The notes under the pieces are model-generated. The model worked only from the letters and a program-made list of their open reading frames with translations. It did not search any database and had not been told where the DNA came from. A stretch of 64,000 nucleotides of DNA from Scilla litardierei (taxonomy: Eukaryota; Streptophyta; Magnoliopsida; Asparagales; Asparagaceae): NCBI GenBank assembly GCA_030789695.1, contig CM061142.1, forward strand, positions 802,333,610 to 802,397,609, written 5' to 3'. The position numbers were made by a program, and so were the translations under genes. Of this stretch, positions 22,055 through 34,900 are shown piece by piece; the first letter of the stretch is position 1, and each line of letters opens with the position of its first letter.

Positions 22055-24175
22055 ATGCTACATAGGAGGGTTAGTCTGCTTAGACGAGCCACCTGCAAAG
22101 TTTGGCATGCACCCTTTCTTATTTAACCATTGGGAATGGGTTATGGTTTGGGTTATTGGGTGAAGGGTTTGCATTAAGTTATATTGAACCGAAACCCAAA
22201 CCAAATAAGAATGAAGTCTAAGCACTAAAATTAAAACAATGAAAAATTATGAAACCCTAGATCAATCTACCTTCTCTCACCCATTTGTTCTTCCCCCTTC
22301 ACTTACTTGTAAGTTGTTAACTATTACTATTGCTATCATTGTTTTTTTGTACATCGGAAACCACAAGCAGGATCGAACCCACGCCCCTAGACTACTGGGG
22401 GAGGGGCAACACCACTGGGCCAACGGGCCGGTGGTTACTATCATTGTTTTCATGTACAATGAATTGGATTTGTATAGAATATAAATCGTGAATGATCAAA
22501 TGAATCAAAATGTGATTAGAACGTATGTATCACCAGTTTCATTTGTTCAAATTGTTTGTATGTAAATAAGAAAGAAAACTTGAAAGGATTAATGAATATG
22601 GTTGTGTAAATTTAATTTGATTGTCAGAATTTTTCTAGAATTATATAATTTTTTCTTGATTTCTCTAAATTTTTGATATTTTTAATATTTTAAAATTATT
22701 TTAAAACACCATGGAGGCACCATAGAATGGTGTGTGGCGACCCCTTGCTGCACAGCTGCCATTTGTAACATTGATCATGCCTTTTGCAAAGTCATGAAAA
22801 TATATAATATGTTGTAGATATTGTATTATATTACCAAAAGCATATTTCTAGACTTTTCAAATATTGCATGGATCCTCTCTTACCTCATCTCACCATCTGC
22901 ATAGGTCGTGATGAAATAAAAGAGCCACGTCTATCGGTTCCAAAGTGTTGTCAGAGACTTGCATTTAAAAAGTTTTTTATAATGTATTAAATTTGGGATG
23001 TTTGGTTAATTTCATTGATATAGAGGGCAGCTATTTTAACTGTAGGCTCTAACACTGTGCCCCTCTCATCTGCCCACGCACATGAATCCCATATCTGAAA
23101 GGACTGGGATAGTTGTCCAACCACATGTTACCCATTTGTATAAGCTTCCAGCATCCCATCTATTGCATCCTCTAAAAGCCATATTGTTCTTCGATTTAAT
23201 TAAATAGAATTTCAATTGGGATTCCTAAATAAGATTGAAAAGTCATGCCAAAGATAAAACCAAATCCAGTAACCAAATTAAAGATATCTCATGTCTTAAA
23301 TCTTAATCTTGCTTCCATCATCACCTCCATGGGAGAGAGAGAATTCAAACCAATTCCTCCCTCCATACCCATTCTGATGTGTCATCATATTATCTTGATG
23401 TCTTGCGAATGTTTCATTTTACTTTCCTTGTGATCTCTCTTGGTATTTACTATTTACTGAAACGATAATTTTGCCACTGATATCAGAGCAGGATGCTCAA
23501 AATCGAAGAGTGAAACATATCAGTTCCAATCCTCTTAACCATATTAAGATCATGTCCTGTCTGTAAGCTGTCTTTATTATCAATCATCCCACGCAAGAGA
23601 GGATCCAAATCTTTTCCTCCAGTCTCCTTTTGATTTCCCATCATATTATATTTATGTATTTACAAATTTTTAAGTCACTTTTCGTGATGATATCTATTGG
23701 GATTTGCTCTAATGATTAACTTTAGAACTACTGTCAGAGCACCATGCTCAAAATCGGAAAGAGTGAAACCTATCGGTTTCACTTAAAGCCACGGCATTGT
23801 CCAATATCTACTTGTATAAGGAGATACAAAACTGAATTATAAACATTTTTATCCATGAGAATATACAACCACGAGAAAAAAAAAGTCTCACCAAAACCAA
23901 AACCAGAACTCCTGCAAGGAGTGGAACAACCTACCAATTTCTATAATGTTGCAGGAACAGTCCAGGGTTTGAATATTGGACCACTGCCTTCTAAAAGTTC
24001 GTCCAAGTGTATGGAACGAGTCAAGTTTGTAAAAAAAATTAACATTATATGGATGAGATTCAGGCCTTTAGAATTAGAGGTGCAGCCAACTCAGATTCAA
24101 TCAAAACTTAAGTCCAACTTCTAGCCTGGATAGGAGTTACGGCTTGAAGTTAGAAATAACTGTTAGTGCATGAGG
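22055..24175. other. Non-coding region with a SINE and a diverged ~270-bp tandem duplication
   Basis: Apart from the SINE at 22346-22437, the only structure seen is a diverged repeat. The block around 23330-23530 (CTCCATACCCATTCTGATGTG..., ATCAGAGCAGGATGCTCAAAATCG) recurs at about 23600-23790 (CCATCATATTAT..., GTCAGAGCACCATGCTCAAAATCGG). An 89-codon open frame at 23855-24124 resembles nothing known to me and is probably spurious. Confidence 0.5.
22346..22437 (-). mobile_element. Very short tRNA-derived SINE with target duplication
   Basis: On the minus strand: A box TGGCCCAGTGGTG, B box GGTTCGATCC about 35 bases later, then a short tail ending in ACAAAA. It is flanked on both sides by the 13-bp direct repeat CTATCATTGTTTT in plus orientation (22333-22345, 22438-22450). 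At 92 bp it is little more than the tRNA-like head. It presumably used an L1-type machinery such as that of the LINE at 24362. Confidence 0.75.
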
Positions 24176-24325
24176 GAGGCTGATGAGATCCTAACTTATC
24201 AGAGGAGACGGCGCAGAGCAGACCATGGAGTGGCTAAGTAGCCCGGGGGCATTTTTGTGAAGTTTGAGGCATTTTATGTGAGTTTTATGGTTTCAGAGGA
24301 GTTTGTAAATCTGGACAAATCTATC

Positions 24326-24361
<36 letters not shown>
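24326..24361. repeat. (TA)n at 5' edge of the LINE
   Basis: Alternating TA run directly after the LTR word TCCTC. Confidence 0.95.
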
Positions 24362-24367
<6 letters not shown>

Positions 24368-24392
24368 TCATCAGAGTTATATAAACTAGGTC

Positions 24393-26246
24393 ATGAGCGT
24401 AATTCTCGGTGCCCAGGCGACTGGGGATCTCTCCTCAGGCGGCGGCTTGGTGACTGGGGATCTCTCCTCAGGCGGCGGCTTGGTGTCAGGGAACCTCCCC
24501 TCAGGTGGCGACTTGGCGACTGGAAATCTCCTCTCAGGCGGTGGCTTGACGACTGGGAATCTCCCCTCCGGCGGCGGCTTGGCGTCTGGAGACCTCTCCT
24601 CAGGCGGCGGCTTGGTATCATCGGGTGGGGGAGGTGGCTTAAACCACCCCTTGGATGCCGTAAGAGAGGGGTGGAAGCAGGTCACGTATAGAAAGAAGGT
24701 CCCTCATCTCCGTGGAAATAATCATCATGATTATAGGCGGGCTTCAAATTCATTTTCCAATCGTGGAGGCGGATTTACAAGGGAGGTTAGAGTAAATCCA
24801 AAGGAAAGAACTCAGATTCCAGCTAGGAACTCAAAGCCTGCTTTGCAACATGTGGGTCACAAGCTGTTTGACAGAATGCCTGTGAGACCTCCTTCAACCA
24901 TTCGTATCAACCCTTCAGTAGCCAAGAAATCGTGGGTTGACATCTGCGCCACTCGTAGGAAATATGCTGATCCTCTAGTAATGACTCATATTCCTTCGTC
25001 TTTCGAGGATGGTGTTGCGAAGGTGAAGGTGGCGGACTCCATGATAGAGGTTGGTGCTTCTCGGTGGGAAAACACTCTTGTGGGCTACGTATTGGGCGAT
25101 ATCCCATATTACGGACAGATCAAAGCCTGGACGGAACGGCTATGGCGTATTAAAGGGGGCCTTCGAATTTTCTCTCGAGAAAATGGATTCTTTTATTTCA
25201 GGTTTGACAGTGGAGCTGATCGTGATGCAATTCTTCATGGAGGGCCTTGGCTTTTTGATGGTAGGCTCGTTGTTCTACAACACTGGACGGCATCCACCCA
25301 ACATGATCGTGATATACTCACAGCGGTTCCGGTGTGGGTTCAGCTTCATAATTTGCCCCTCTCGATGTGGACTATGGAAATTTTTAATATCATTGCTAGT
25401 GCAGTGGGCAACCCTATATGCATTGACAAAGCTACTGCTAATTTAGATAGAATATCATATGCTAGATGCTTGGTAGAGGTAGATGCCAAGCATGAGCTTC
25501 GAAGAAGTGTACTGATTGAAAGGGATGATCTATCAACGATCTCAATTGATGTCAAATATGAAGGAGAACCCCCAAGATGTAACTGATGTGCTAGTTTTGG
25601 CCATCTTGATAACCAATGTCCTCTGACTAAGCATGAGCCCCCTTTGATCCAAGTTTCCATCGCTGCGCCTGAAGTAGAAGTAATGATAAATACAGAAATA
25701 GCCCAAAAGAATCTTGTGAAGGATTCCAATGGGCACCATGCCCTGCCGCAATGTGAAGTCCTGCTGCAATGACCCATGACCAAGGTTACACTGCAAAAGC
25801 CCGAGCATATTCAAGTCCAGCTCCAGGATAGTCTTGCTTCTGACGGGAATCAACTAGAGGAGGGAGAATGCAGTCATGCATCTTCCTTGGAACAGCCAGA
25901 GTTGGTGCCAACCACTTCAGGTAATGGGAAAACACCTATACTCCAAGACATGGGACGTGCTAATAATGCTATTGGCTCTGTTACTCAAGTAAGAAGCTGT
26001 ATTCCGTCGCTTCTTCACCAAAATGTCGCACCTGCACCTGTGTTACACCAAATTCCCATTACTGACCCGGACCCCCCTTCAAGCCCAACCTTCCACAATA
26101 CTGACTGGGACGAAGAACACATGAATCTGAGAGAATCTGTTGCAAAAACGAAAAACAAATCTTCAGCTATTTCGCCTTCTACACTAAGACGTAGCACTCG
26201 GATCTCATCCTCTTCCAGTGCTATACCACCCCCTCAATCGTTGTAA
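24393..26246 (+). pseudogene. LINE ORF1 (DUF4283, CCHC), two in-frame stops
   Basis: A single frame from ATG 24393 to TAA 26244-26246, interrupted by TGA at 25584-25586 and again near 25771. Residues 10-75 are six tandem 11-residue repeats (TGDLSSGGGLV type). DUF4283 follows: WVDICATRR, ENGFFYFRFDSGADRD, ILHGGPWLFDGRLVVLQHW, VWVQLHNLPLSMWTMEIF, IASAVGNPICIDKAT. The knuckle reads PPRCN-stop-CASFGHLDNQC, so the first TGA falls inside the CCHC finger. The C-terminal third is acidic/Ser-rich. ORF1 proteins bind the LINE RNA. The stop codon overlaps the ORF2 start (TAATG). Confidence 0.9.
24420..24617 (+). repeat. Six 33-bp minisatellite units in LINE ORF1
   Basis: Units start at 24420, 24453, 24486, 24519, 24552 and 24585, each coding an 11-residue Gly/Ser-rich block and staying in frame. 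Confidence 0.93.
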
Positions 26247-29200
26247 TGACTGTATTTTACTGGAATACCCGGGGCCTTAATAATAGGATGCGTCGCGCTG
26301 ATCTTAAATACAGGATGAGTACTCATAAACCGTCCATTGTCTGCCTGTTGGAAACAAAGGTGGAGACGGGTAAAGAAGACAGGATTGCAAAAAATTTTCC
26401 CAGCTGCTGGTCCAGAATTGACAACATGAGTCAGCATAAAGGTGGTCGGGTTTTGATTTTTTATAACTCCTCTAGTTGGACCAGCTCTATTGTATCAAGC
26501 TCGGCGCAGCATATTACTTCAATATTCATCAATAAGGCTGGACTGGATATAGGGGTGACTGCGGTCTATGGATTCAACATTACTTCAATTAGAGCTTCTC
26601 TCTGGTATGAACTTCTATCTCAATGGAAGACTTTTACTAATATACCATGGTTGGTGGGGGGTGATTTCAATTGCGTCCGGGCAACTGGAGAGAAGCTGGG
26701 TGGCCGGCGGGTTGATCCAATATCTATGGATGCTTTCAATTCTTGCATTGGTGGTTGTCAGCTTATTGAGCTTAAAAGCATTGGCCCAACTCACAGTTGG
26801 AGTAACAGACGAATCGGTCCTTCGCGTATTACGGCTCGTCTGGATAGAGTTCTTTGCAATGTTCCCTGGATCAATCTCTTTTCACACTCTTATTTTGAGT
26901 ACTTGCCCCCAGGTAGTAGTGATCATGCGGCTATGCTAATTCACCTACATTTTAAGGTACAATCTCCACCCAAGCCATTTAAATTCTATAATTCATGGAC
27001 TTCCCTTCCAGGGTACTATGATTTTATTGGCAAGAACTGGGGTGCTCAGCCAGGATCTTCGGCCATGCAAAGGTTGTTTAACAACCTCAAATTCCTGAAA
27101 TCCAAACTCAAGTTATGGGCGTCTGAACATATGAAGAATCTTGACACTAATAAATGCCGCCAGGAACTATATGCTTTGCAACAGGATCTTGACCTGGGTT
27201 CTAATACCCGACTTCAGAAGTTGGAGAAGATGGCAATCCTTAGACTTGCAAATGCCTTGGATGTTGAGGAGGCCGATCTCCGTCAGAAGAGCAGGCAAAA
27301 TTGGCTTACCTTGGGTGATAGGAATTCAAAATTTTTTTACACCGCTATGAAGGCGAGACAATGTCATAACAATCTCTCCCATTTGTTTAATGCAAATGGT
27401 GAGAGGAACTCTAGTCTGGATGTTCTGAGAAAAGAAGCGCCTCTCTTCTACTTGCAGCTATATAATCAAACTGATTACTGGACTGTGTTTCCAAACCTTA
27501 CCCCCAAGCGTAAGCTAACTTCTGAGGCCTCAAATTGGATGGATAGATCAGTTTCTGCCACTGAAATAAGGAACGCGGCTTTCCAAATTGGTGCAGATAA
27601 AGCCCCAGGACCTGATGGCTTCAATGCCCTATTCTTCCAAAATGGATGGGACATCGTTGGTAATGATGTTATACATGGTGTATCTTCTTTTTTTGATTCA
27701 TGTCGTATGCTTCCTCACATCAATCATACCTTCATGACTCTGGTCCCTAAAAGTGCCAACACCTCTGGATTAAACGATTACAGGCCTATTGCGTGCTGCA
27801 ATGTCATCTATAAAATTATCAGCAAGGTCTTATGCAATAGACTCAAGCATGTCATAAGTGATCTTATTTCTCCTAACCAAGCCGCATTTCTCAAAGGAAG
27901 ATTGCTTGCAGATTGCTCCCTCCTGGCCCATGAACAGATTCGTGATTTTAGCAACCCGATGGGGTCTAGAGCTTGCATCAAATTGGACCTAAGGAAGGCT
28001 TTTGACAGTGTCAACAGAGAATTTATCTTCTTTCTTTTACACCTTATGGGTTTCAAAAGCAAATTTATAAATTGGATCTCAGAATGCATCTCCTCCCCTA
28101 TGTTCTCTGTTTTGATTGACGGTTCTCCTGAGGGGTATTTTGCATCCAACAGAGGGCTGCGTCAAGGTGACCCACTCTCCCCCTACCTCTTTGTTCTTGT
28201 AATGGAGGCTTTTTCCTTACTAATGGCCAGATCAGAATCTTCTCTTTCTATTTTGCCGATGCGAAGATCGGGGTCTATATCTCACTTGCTATTTGCAGAC
28301 GATCTCCTTGTTTTCTGTCGAGCCAATGCTAGATCCTTTAAAGGCCTTAAGGATCTGTTAGCAAGTTTTAATCTGTTCTCGGGCCTTCAACTTAACTGGG
28401 ATAAGAGCTCTGTCATCTTCAGTAAAGGTGTTCGTAATCCTAGAGAGCTATCTGACAGCCTGGGTATTAAAATGGTCTCTCTTACTACTTATCTGGGGCT
28501 GCCGTTATCTTCTAATTATCCTAAACCATCCCTTTTTGAGAGATTAGTGGATAAATGCAAAAAGAGGCTATTGGGTTGGTCATCGGCCATGCTATCTATC
28601 TCTGGCAGAATAGAGTTGGTTCGCTCAGTTATCTACGGTATGATCTCTTTTTGGATGCAAGCTTACAGGATTCCAAAATCTGTCATCCGTGCAATTACCA
28701 CGGCTTGCAGGAAGTTTATATGGGGTAATCTAAATATTTGGGCGTGGAAGGACTTATGTACACCAAAGAAGGAGGGGGGAGTGGGTTTGCGTCTACTTGA
28801 GGATTTGAACATGGCGTCGGGGGTCCGTCTAACGTGGAGAATGCTTGCTACTAATGGGATATGGGCTAAATATATGAGAAGCCATTATAGTGCTGTTCAA
28901 AGAGGGTTTTATTCTACCAAGGCCTATCCCTCTCATTCCGGAACCTGGAAATTCATTCTTAAGTCACGTCCTGTATCTCAGAAACTTATCAAGCGTACGG
29001 TGGGGGATGGAACTTCAACATCATTTTGGTACGATAATTGGCATCCTAGAGGGCCCCTCCACCTTCTGCAAGTTCCAGCTCCAGGGACGGAGAGCTTCTG
29101 TGTTAGTGACCTCTGGACTTCAACTCACGGCTGGAAGAATGATACTTGGATGCGGGCGCTGCTTCCAATTCTTCATCCAATTTCTTTGGGCGCTTCACCA

Positions 29201-29799
29201 GATAGATGGAGCTGGATTAATGGGCCTCATTTCTCTTTTGCATCTGCTTGGGAAGGGTGCCGGAATATCAAACCTCCTTTCAAGTACCATGCGGCAGTCT
29301 GGTTTCCCCATCATGTTCCTAAAATGGCCATCAGTGTTCTCCGTGCTCTCCATGATAAGTTGCCAACTAAAGACCACTTATTCAAGTGGGGGGTCACCTC
29401 TGACAAAAATTGTGTCCTATGTGAAGGACAATACGAGGAGAGTATCACCCACCTTTTTTCGAGTGTGAGTACACGCGATATATTCTCAGCAGAAGCCTAC
29501 TAAAGATGGGGTACACTGGGGTTATCCCTTCGACTTTGTCAGGTACTTGTGACTTAATACTCAATAGTTATCAAGCTAAGGACCCGGTGGGGAGTCTGGC
29601 CAAAGCTGCATTATCTGCTGTTGTTTGGCACATTTGGAAACAAAGAAACAACAGAATTTTTGATGGTCCCAAATTAGGAAAGACGTGCTTATTTAAAGAT
29701 ATTGAGGCTGATCTGCTCATCGCTCTTCGTCATATGGATATTGTTGAGGCCTCTGATACCATTCCCTTTTCCAATTGGGGTCTGATTGATGCAGGATGA
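26246..29799 (+). pseudogene. LINE ORF2: AP-like endonuclease, reverse transcriptase, zf-RVT; one frameshift
   Basis: ATG at 26246 shares its A with the ORF1 stop. The frame is open for 1085 codons to 29503, then a one-base loss in a T run near 29456 shifts it; the remainder continues at about 29457-29799 (WHIWKQRNNRIFDG). Endonuclease: VFYWNTRGLNN at the start, GGDFNC near residue 138, SDHA near 224. RT: APGPDGFNALFF, KLDLRKAFDSVN, GLRQGDPLSPYLF, and the catalytic FADD at residues 683-686. zf-RVT: AAVWFPHHVPKMA...LPTKDHLFKWG...CVLCEG. It copies the LINE RNA onto nicked target DNA. Apart from the one frameshift it looks complete, so loss of function is recent. Confidence 0.93.
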
Positions 29800-30003
29800 C
29801 TTCAGGGTTGTTTTATTGTTATTGGATTGATTGTTTCCAGGGTGACACTTGTATATTGTAGAAACGCCAAGTAGACCTGATGTTAGTTGTATGTAGTGGG
29901 TGACGGCGCTTGTGCCCTATCCCCACTCTTACTTATATAATCTGTTCTGCTAGCGTTGATTCATTGTATTTTATTCTGATAATAATAAAGGAAGCCTATT
30001 ACT

Positions 30004-30007
<4 letters not shown>

Positions 30008-30056
<49 letters not shown>
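30008..30056. repeat. (TA)n at 3' edge of the LINE
   Basis: About 24 TA repeats between the LINE 3' end (ACTTGTC) and LTR sequence (GGGAACAGGAG). Confidence 0.95.
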
Positions 30057-30058
<2 letters not shown>

Positions 30059-30269
30059 GAACAGGAGTTGAGGTTCTTCATGTTAAAATTGAAAGATTAA
30101 ATCCTAGAAGTAGAGTAGAACCCTAGCTAGAGAAGAGTTAAGCCTTAGCTCTTGAATTAATGGCTGGAAAAGAGATTTCCTCTCAAAAGAAATCAATTGT
30201 AACTTGTGTTTTTCTCTCATCTATAAAAATCTAAACCTTTATCACTCCAAATACTGGTCTTTCCTATCA
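30010..30269 (+). repeat. 3' part of the chromovirus 5' LTR
   Basis: From TTCTTCATGTT to CCTATCA, this follows 37505-37701 of the 3' LTR closely (for example CCCTAGCTAGAGAAGAGTTAAG in both). It ends CA at 30269, one base before the primer site region. Confidence 0.9.
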
Positions 30270-30289
30270 AATTGGTAGCAAAGCACTAC

Positions 30290-31980
30290 AATCATGTGAC
30301 GGCAAGAAAGGTTGATGCCTTGAATGAAAAATTAAGAAGTGGGGGGAACCTTAAAAGAGCAAATTCAAAGATTTGAAGCAAGATGGAATCTCTCAAGGAA
30401 AGATTTTCTACGGTGAAATCCATGATGAAGGAGCTGTTGGAGATCTAACACCACTCACGACACGAGGAGGAAATGTCAAAAGATGACAACTTGGGGTGTA
30501 ATCACTCATATTTAGGGCGAAAGGAGCAAGATTTGGGCAAGGATAAGGGGAAAGATTCGATCGTTGAAGGCGATCCACTACAATGGGCGACGAACGGCCG
30601 AAATGGGAGTCATCCCCTCATTTTCATACCGCGGAGGGGGCGTCCGGCATCAAGATCACATGTGGAAAGGCCACCACCCCCCAAAACCCTAGCAGGGGGA
30701 GGCGGCGACCCCCAATCTCAGCCTGCAGGAGCTCAAGCCTCCGACAACCAACTGGGAGCCCCTAGCCTACGACAAGTGCATGGGGGACTCGCGAGCCCCC
30801 GCTAACCATACGCATTCGCAGGTGCCTCGTTGGCCCCCTGCATAGCCATAGGGGCCCCACAAGTCCCCTGCACAATAGCAGGGGCCATTAGGGCCCAGTC
30901 TGACTCTCTATGAGGGCGTTGGCCCCTGGTGACTTTCCGAGGGCAGCGACCCCTCCCTCGAAGCCCAGTAGTTTCACGACGCGTACGATGGGCTTTCGGA
31001 GCTTGACATCAAGCACGATGAGATGGCGACAAATTCAGGGAGACTGTGATCGTAATAGAGACCATTGAGGCTTGGCAAATGACAGAGGAGATCCAAGTTA
31101 GGCTGCTGAAGGCTTGGGAACAACAGTGATGCAGGAGGAGACCCGTGGGGTGATAGAAGAGCTCCGCAAAATGCCTATCAGTAATTTCACTTCGGCCAAC
31201 CAATGGGGAGAGTAGTACATGGGGTGTTTGGAACTAAGAGCAGAGTTCGAAAGCTAAAGATGTCGGTCGTCGATGGGGAAGGTCCCTATGGATTGGTTTG
31301 CCGCGTGGAGAGATATTTTATAGAGAACCACTTGCGGATTTGGAGAAGCTGCATGCAGCAGGTATTTGCCTGGAAAGGAAGGCGTTGTCCTTGTTCCAGT
31401 GAAGGAAACAATGGTAACATGCGAGATCATGGGAGGAGTTTAAAAACTGCTTATTGGATTGATTTCAAGATACCTAGGATGGATATTTACACGAGTGGCT
31501 CATTACACTCGGGCAGGATGGCATGGTTAAGGACTACACGGAGAGGTTCAAGGCACTCTGAGGCTATGTGTGAGGGATACTGGAGGCGATATTAATAGGG
31601 ATCTTCATGAAGGGGCTCAGGACAGACTTCCGAGCTTAGCTCTGTCTATAGAGACCGAAGGGGCTGGTGGACATAATGTAATTAGCCCAAATGGTGGAGG
31701 ATAGACTCACAGCAGAACGGTGAGCCAAATGAGCTTGAAGCAGCTCTGCTTACCACGACAGGGCACCTCCATGAGGGCAGAGGGCCCCTGCAAGGGGAGT
31801 CCAAACTGGGAGAGGCTAGTCTGACAAGGAGAGGAGCAGCAGTGCACATCCGAGTTGGCAGTTTAGGCGTATGATGGAGGCGAAGATGCAGAACAAGATA
31901 GTGAAGGGTTGTGTTTCTAATGTGACGAGAAATTTACCCTAAGGCATTGTTGCCGAGATTGCACCCTCCATATACTACTA
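30290..31980 (+). pseudogene. Chromovirus gag relic
   Basis: Fragments in several frames: a coiled-coil N-terminus (30310-30460), a Pro/Gly-rich GC-rich linker (30620-30960), and a capsid remnant at 31203-31700 (RVRKLKMSVVDGEGPYGLVC, FIENH, then FMKGLRTDFRA-like text near 31605). The knuckle near 31905-31960 reads KGLCF-stop-CDEKF. It has the same domain order as the gag of 19459-22049 and 59085-64000. Numerous stops; non-functional. Confidence 0.75.
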
Positions 31981-34900
31981 GTGGATGAGAAGGGCAAGGT
32001 TGTGTAGGTGGAAGTAGTGGGAGAAGGTGAGCATGAGCAAACCCACTTAGATATCGCAGAGGTTCCACTCAACTCCATGGTGGGGTTCACTCTGAGAGCA
32101 AATTTAAAGATTAGGGTGTCTCAACAATCACGAGCATTGGTCCACAATTTCATATCTAACCGAATGGTGGAGCAGCAGGGTTGAAGCTAGTGGACATCGG
32201 GGGTTTCAGAGTGATAATAGAGACATGATGGGTGGAGCGAAGCAGAGGAGTATGGCGTGTCCTGATTTTGAATCTCCAGAGGATGCAGATCATGGAGGAT
32301 TTTATGACACTTGACATGGGCAGCACAGATTTAATTTTGGGTATGAGATAGCTAAAGTCCTTGGATGATACAAGAATCAACGGGTGAAAGCTGATGGAGT
32401 TCTAGGAAGGAGCAAGAGTAGTGACACTCAGGAAGATCCTAGCTTTTGCCGAACCAGGGTGTCCTTAAAACCCATGGCTAAGGAGATCCAGACAGAGGGT
32501 GGAGGATCCTTGATGGAGTTACGGTGGATGGCAGAGACGAATGCGGACCGGGAGCAAGACATTCCTCCAAAGTTGCAGCAGATCTGGGTTCAGTTTGAGG
32601 GGATGTTCCAGACATCGCGTGAGCTCCCACCTGTCCAGGACCACGAGCATACCATAGTCTTACAAGAGGGTGACTCAACAATCAGCGTGAGGCCATACCG
32701 CTATTCTCAGGTGCAGAAGGAGATCGAAAGGACGGTGGTAGAGATGATCCAAGCTGAAGTGATACAGCCTAGTGTGAGTCCTTTCTCAAGCCTAGTCATG
32801 CTAGTGAAGAAGAATAGAAGTTGAAGGTTTTATGTTAATTATAAGACTTTAAATAAGGAGACGGTGCTAGACAAGTTTTTTATCCGTGTGATCAACGAGA
32901 TTTTAAATGAGCTACATAGAGCAACAGTCTTCTATAAGATTGACTTGAAGCCCGAATACTACCAAATCCGGATGAGAGATGAGGATGTGGCCAAGATAGC
33001 TTTAAAGACACACGAGGGCCACTACGAGCTTTCGATCATGCCAATTGGCTTGACCAATGCACCTGTCATTTTTCAGGCCTTGATGAACAAGGTGTTCCAC
33101 GCCTATTTAAGAGGTTTGTGCTGGAGTTCTTCAATGACAATTTAGTATACAGTCGATCTATGGAGACACATGTGGAGCACTTGAAGATCGTCTTACATGA
33201 GCTGTAGAGACATCAGCTTCATGCCAACAAGAAGTGCATGTTTGCCCAGCTGAGTACGGAGTACTTAGGGCACGTGATATCAGCGGAGGGGATGGCGATG
33301 GATAGATCGAAGATGCAGCCATGATTGACTGACCACATCCTACCACTTTGCGAGGGTTGAGATGATTTTTGGGACTGAATGGCTACTACAGAAAGTTCGT
33401 CAAGGAGTATAGCACCATCGTCTGGCCACTAACGGAGCAGCTCAAGAAAGACAACTTACACGGGGCGAGGAGGCCACTCGAGCTTTTGTGGTCTTGAAAA
33501 GGGCTATGACGAGCATATCGGTACTAGCCCTTCCAGATTTCAACCGACCCTTTGTGGTGAAAATAAACGCTTTTGGTTATGGTTTGGATGCATTGTTGAT
33601 ATAGGACTGAGGCCGGTGTCTTACTTTAGCCAGGTACTAATAACGAGAGCTCGGCTTAATTCTCTATGAGCGCGAGTTAATAGTGCAGACGGTGCAGAGG
33701 TGAAGACCATATTTGTTTGGCAATCGCTTCATAGTCTGTATAAAACAGAGAAGCCTCAAGTATCTATTGGAGCAGTGGATGGTGACTGAGGATAACCAGA
33801 GGTGGTTGACCAAGCTATTGGAATATGATTTTGAGATCTAGTACAGGCCGAGGCTGGAGAATAAGACGACGGATGCTTTATCACGACGAGGAGTCAATTC
33901 ACAGTTAGTTGCCTTATCGGTATCGATGATTCTTGATTGGGACCCCTTACTGTGTGAGATTTAGGAGGATGAGGGCTTGGCAAAGATTTAATCTGCACTT
34001 CTACAGGGCTCAGTGGAACATCCAAGATATTCTTTAGAGGGACAGCATCTCCTGTACAAAGGGCAATTGGTTTAGCCTAGGACCACACACATCCCAAGCA
34101 TATTGCAGGAGTTCCATGGGTGTACAGTCGAATGCCACTCTGGAGTCTTCAAACCCTACCAACGCCTATCTAGAGAGTTGTTTTGAGAGGAGAAGAGGAA
34201 GGAAGTCACGGAGATGTTGACGAAATGTGATGCATGTCAGTGTCATAAATATATGGCGACAGTCCTGGGGGTTTGTAACAACACATATCCTTGCCAGATG
34301 GGGTCTGGGAGGAGGTGATGATGGATTTTATTGATGGACCGTTAAGATCTGATGGGTATTCAATCATCCTGATGGTGGTGGATCAACTCGGCAAGTATGC
34401 ATACTTTGTAACGCTCCGACATCCCTACACAACGATGACAGTGGCGGTGACCTTTATCAAGGTGGTGGTGAGGTTACATAGGGTTCCAAAATCCATCATG
34501 TCTAATCGGGATCGGGTTTTCCTAAACCATTTCTAGATGGAATTATTCAGAATGCATGGGACACTACTGAAGAGGAGCACTGCATATCATCCTCAGAAAG
34601 GCAGCCAGACTGAGGTCGTCAACATGAGCATCGAAACCTATTTTTGTTGCTTTGTTTCAGCGACTCCGAATCAGTGGGCAAAGTAACTGTAATGGGTAGA
34701 GTATTGGTACAACACATCTTTTCATAAAGTCGCTCAAACCACTACTTTCTGAGTTCTGTATGGGCGTGGCCCTCCGCATCTACTTCACTATGCCACAGTT
34801 CTACACATGTTTATCAGGTGGAACAATATTTGAAGGGGATAGACAGAATGTAGGAGTTGAAGCGCCATCTGACAAGGGACCAGCACATTATGAAGACTCA

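Larger units (their letters stand above)
24362..30009 (+). mobile_element. L1-type LINE inserted in the chromovirus 5' LTR
   Basis: ORF1 (DUF4283 and CCHC) and ORF2 (endonuclease, RT, zf-RVT) in plant L1 order. It interrupts the LTR just after TCCTC at a TA-rich site (intact LTR: CCTCTATATATTTGGAGGG). TCTATATA... stands at both edges (24327 and 30008), so the target duplication is a TA stretch since expanded to (TA)n on each side; a conventional poly(A) tail is not visible. The 5' UTR is only about 30 bp, suggesting 5' truncation or a very short leader. Confidence 0.88.

Noticed and set aside
22346..22437. tRNA gene
   Set aside because: Polymerase III boxes are present, but no acceptor-stem pairing or clear anticodon arm, and it is flanked by a 13-bp direct repeat as expected of a SINE.
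23855..24124. 89-codon open frame as a gene
   Set aside because: No recognisable domain, no splice or promoter context, and biased toward Lys/Pro; length is within chance for AT-rich DNA.
24386..24685. Proline-rich minus-strand frame
   Set aside because: Antisense of the 33-bp repeats in LINE ORF1.
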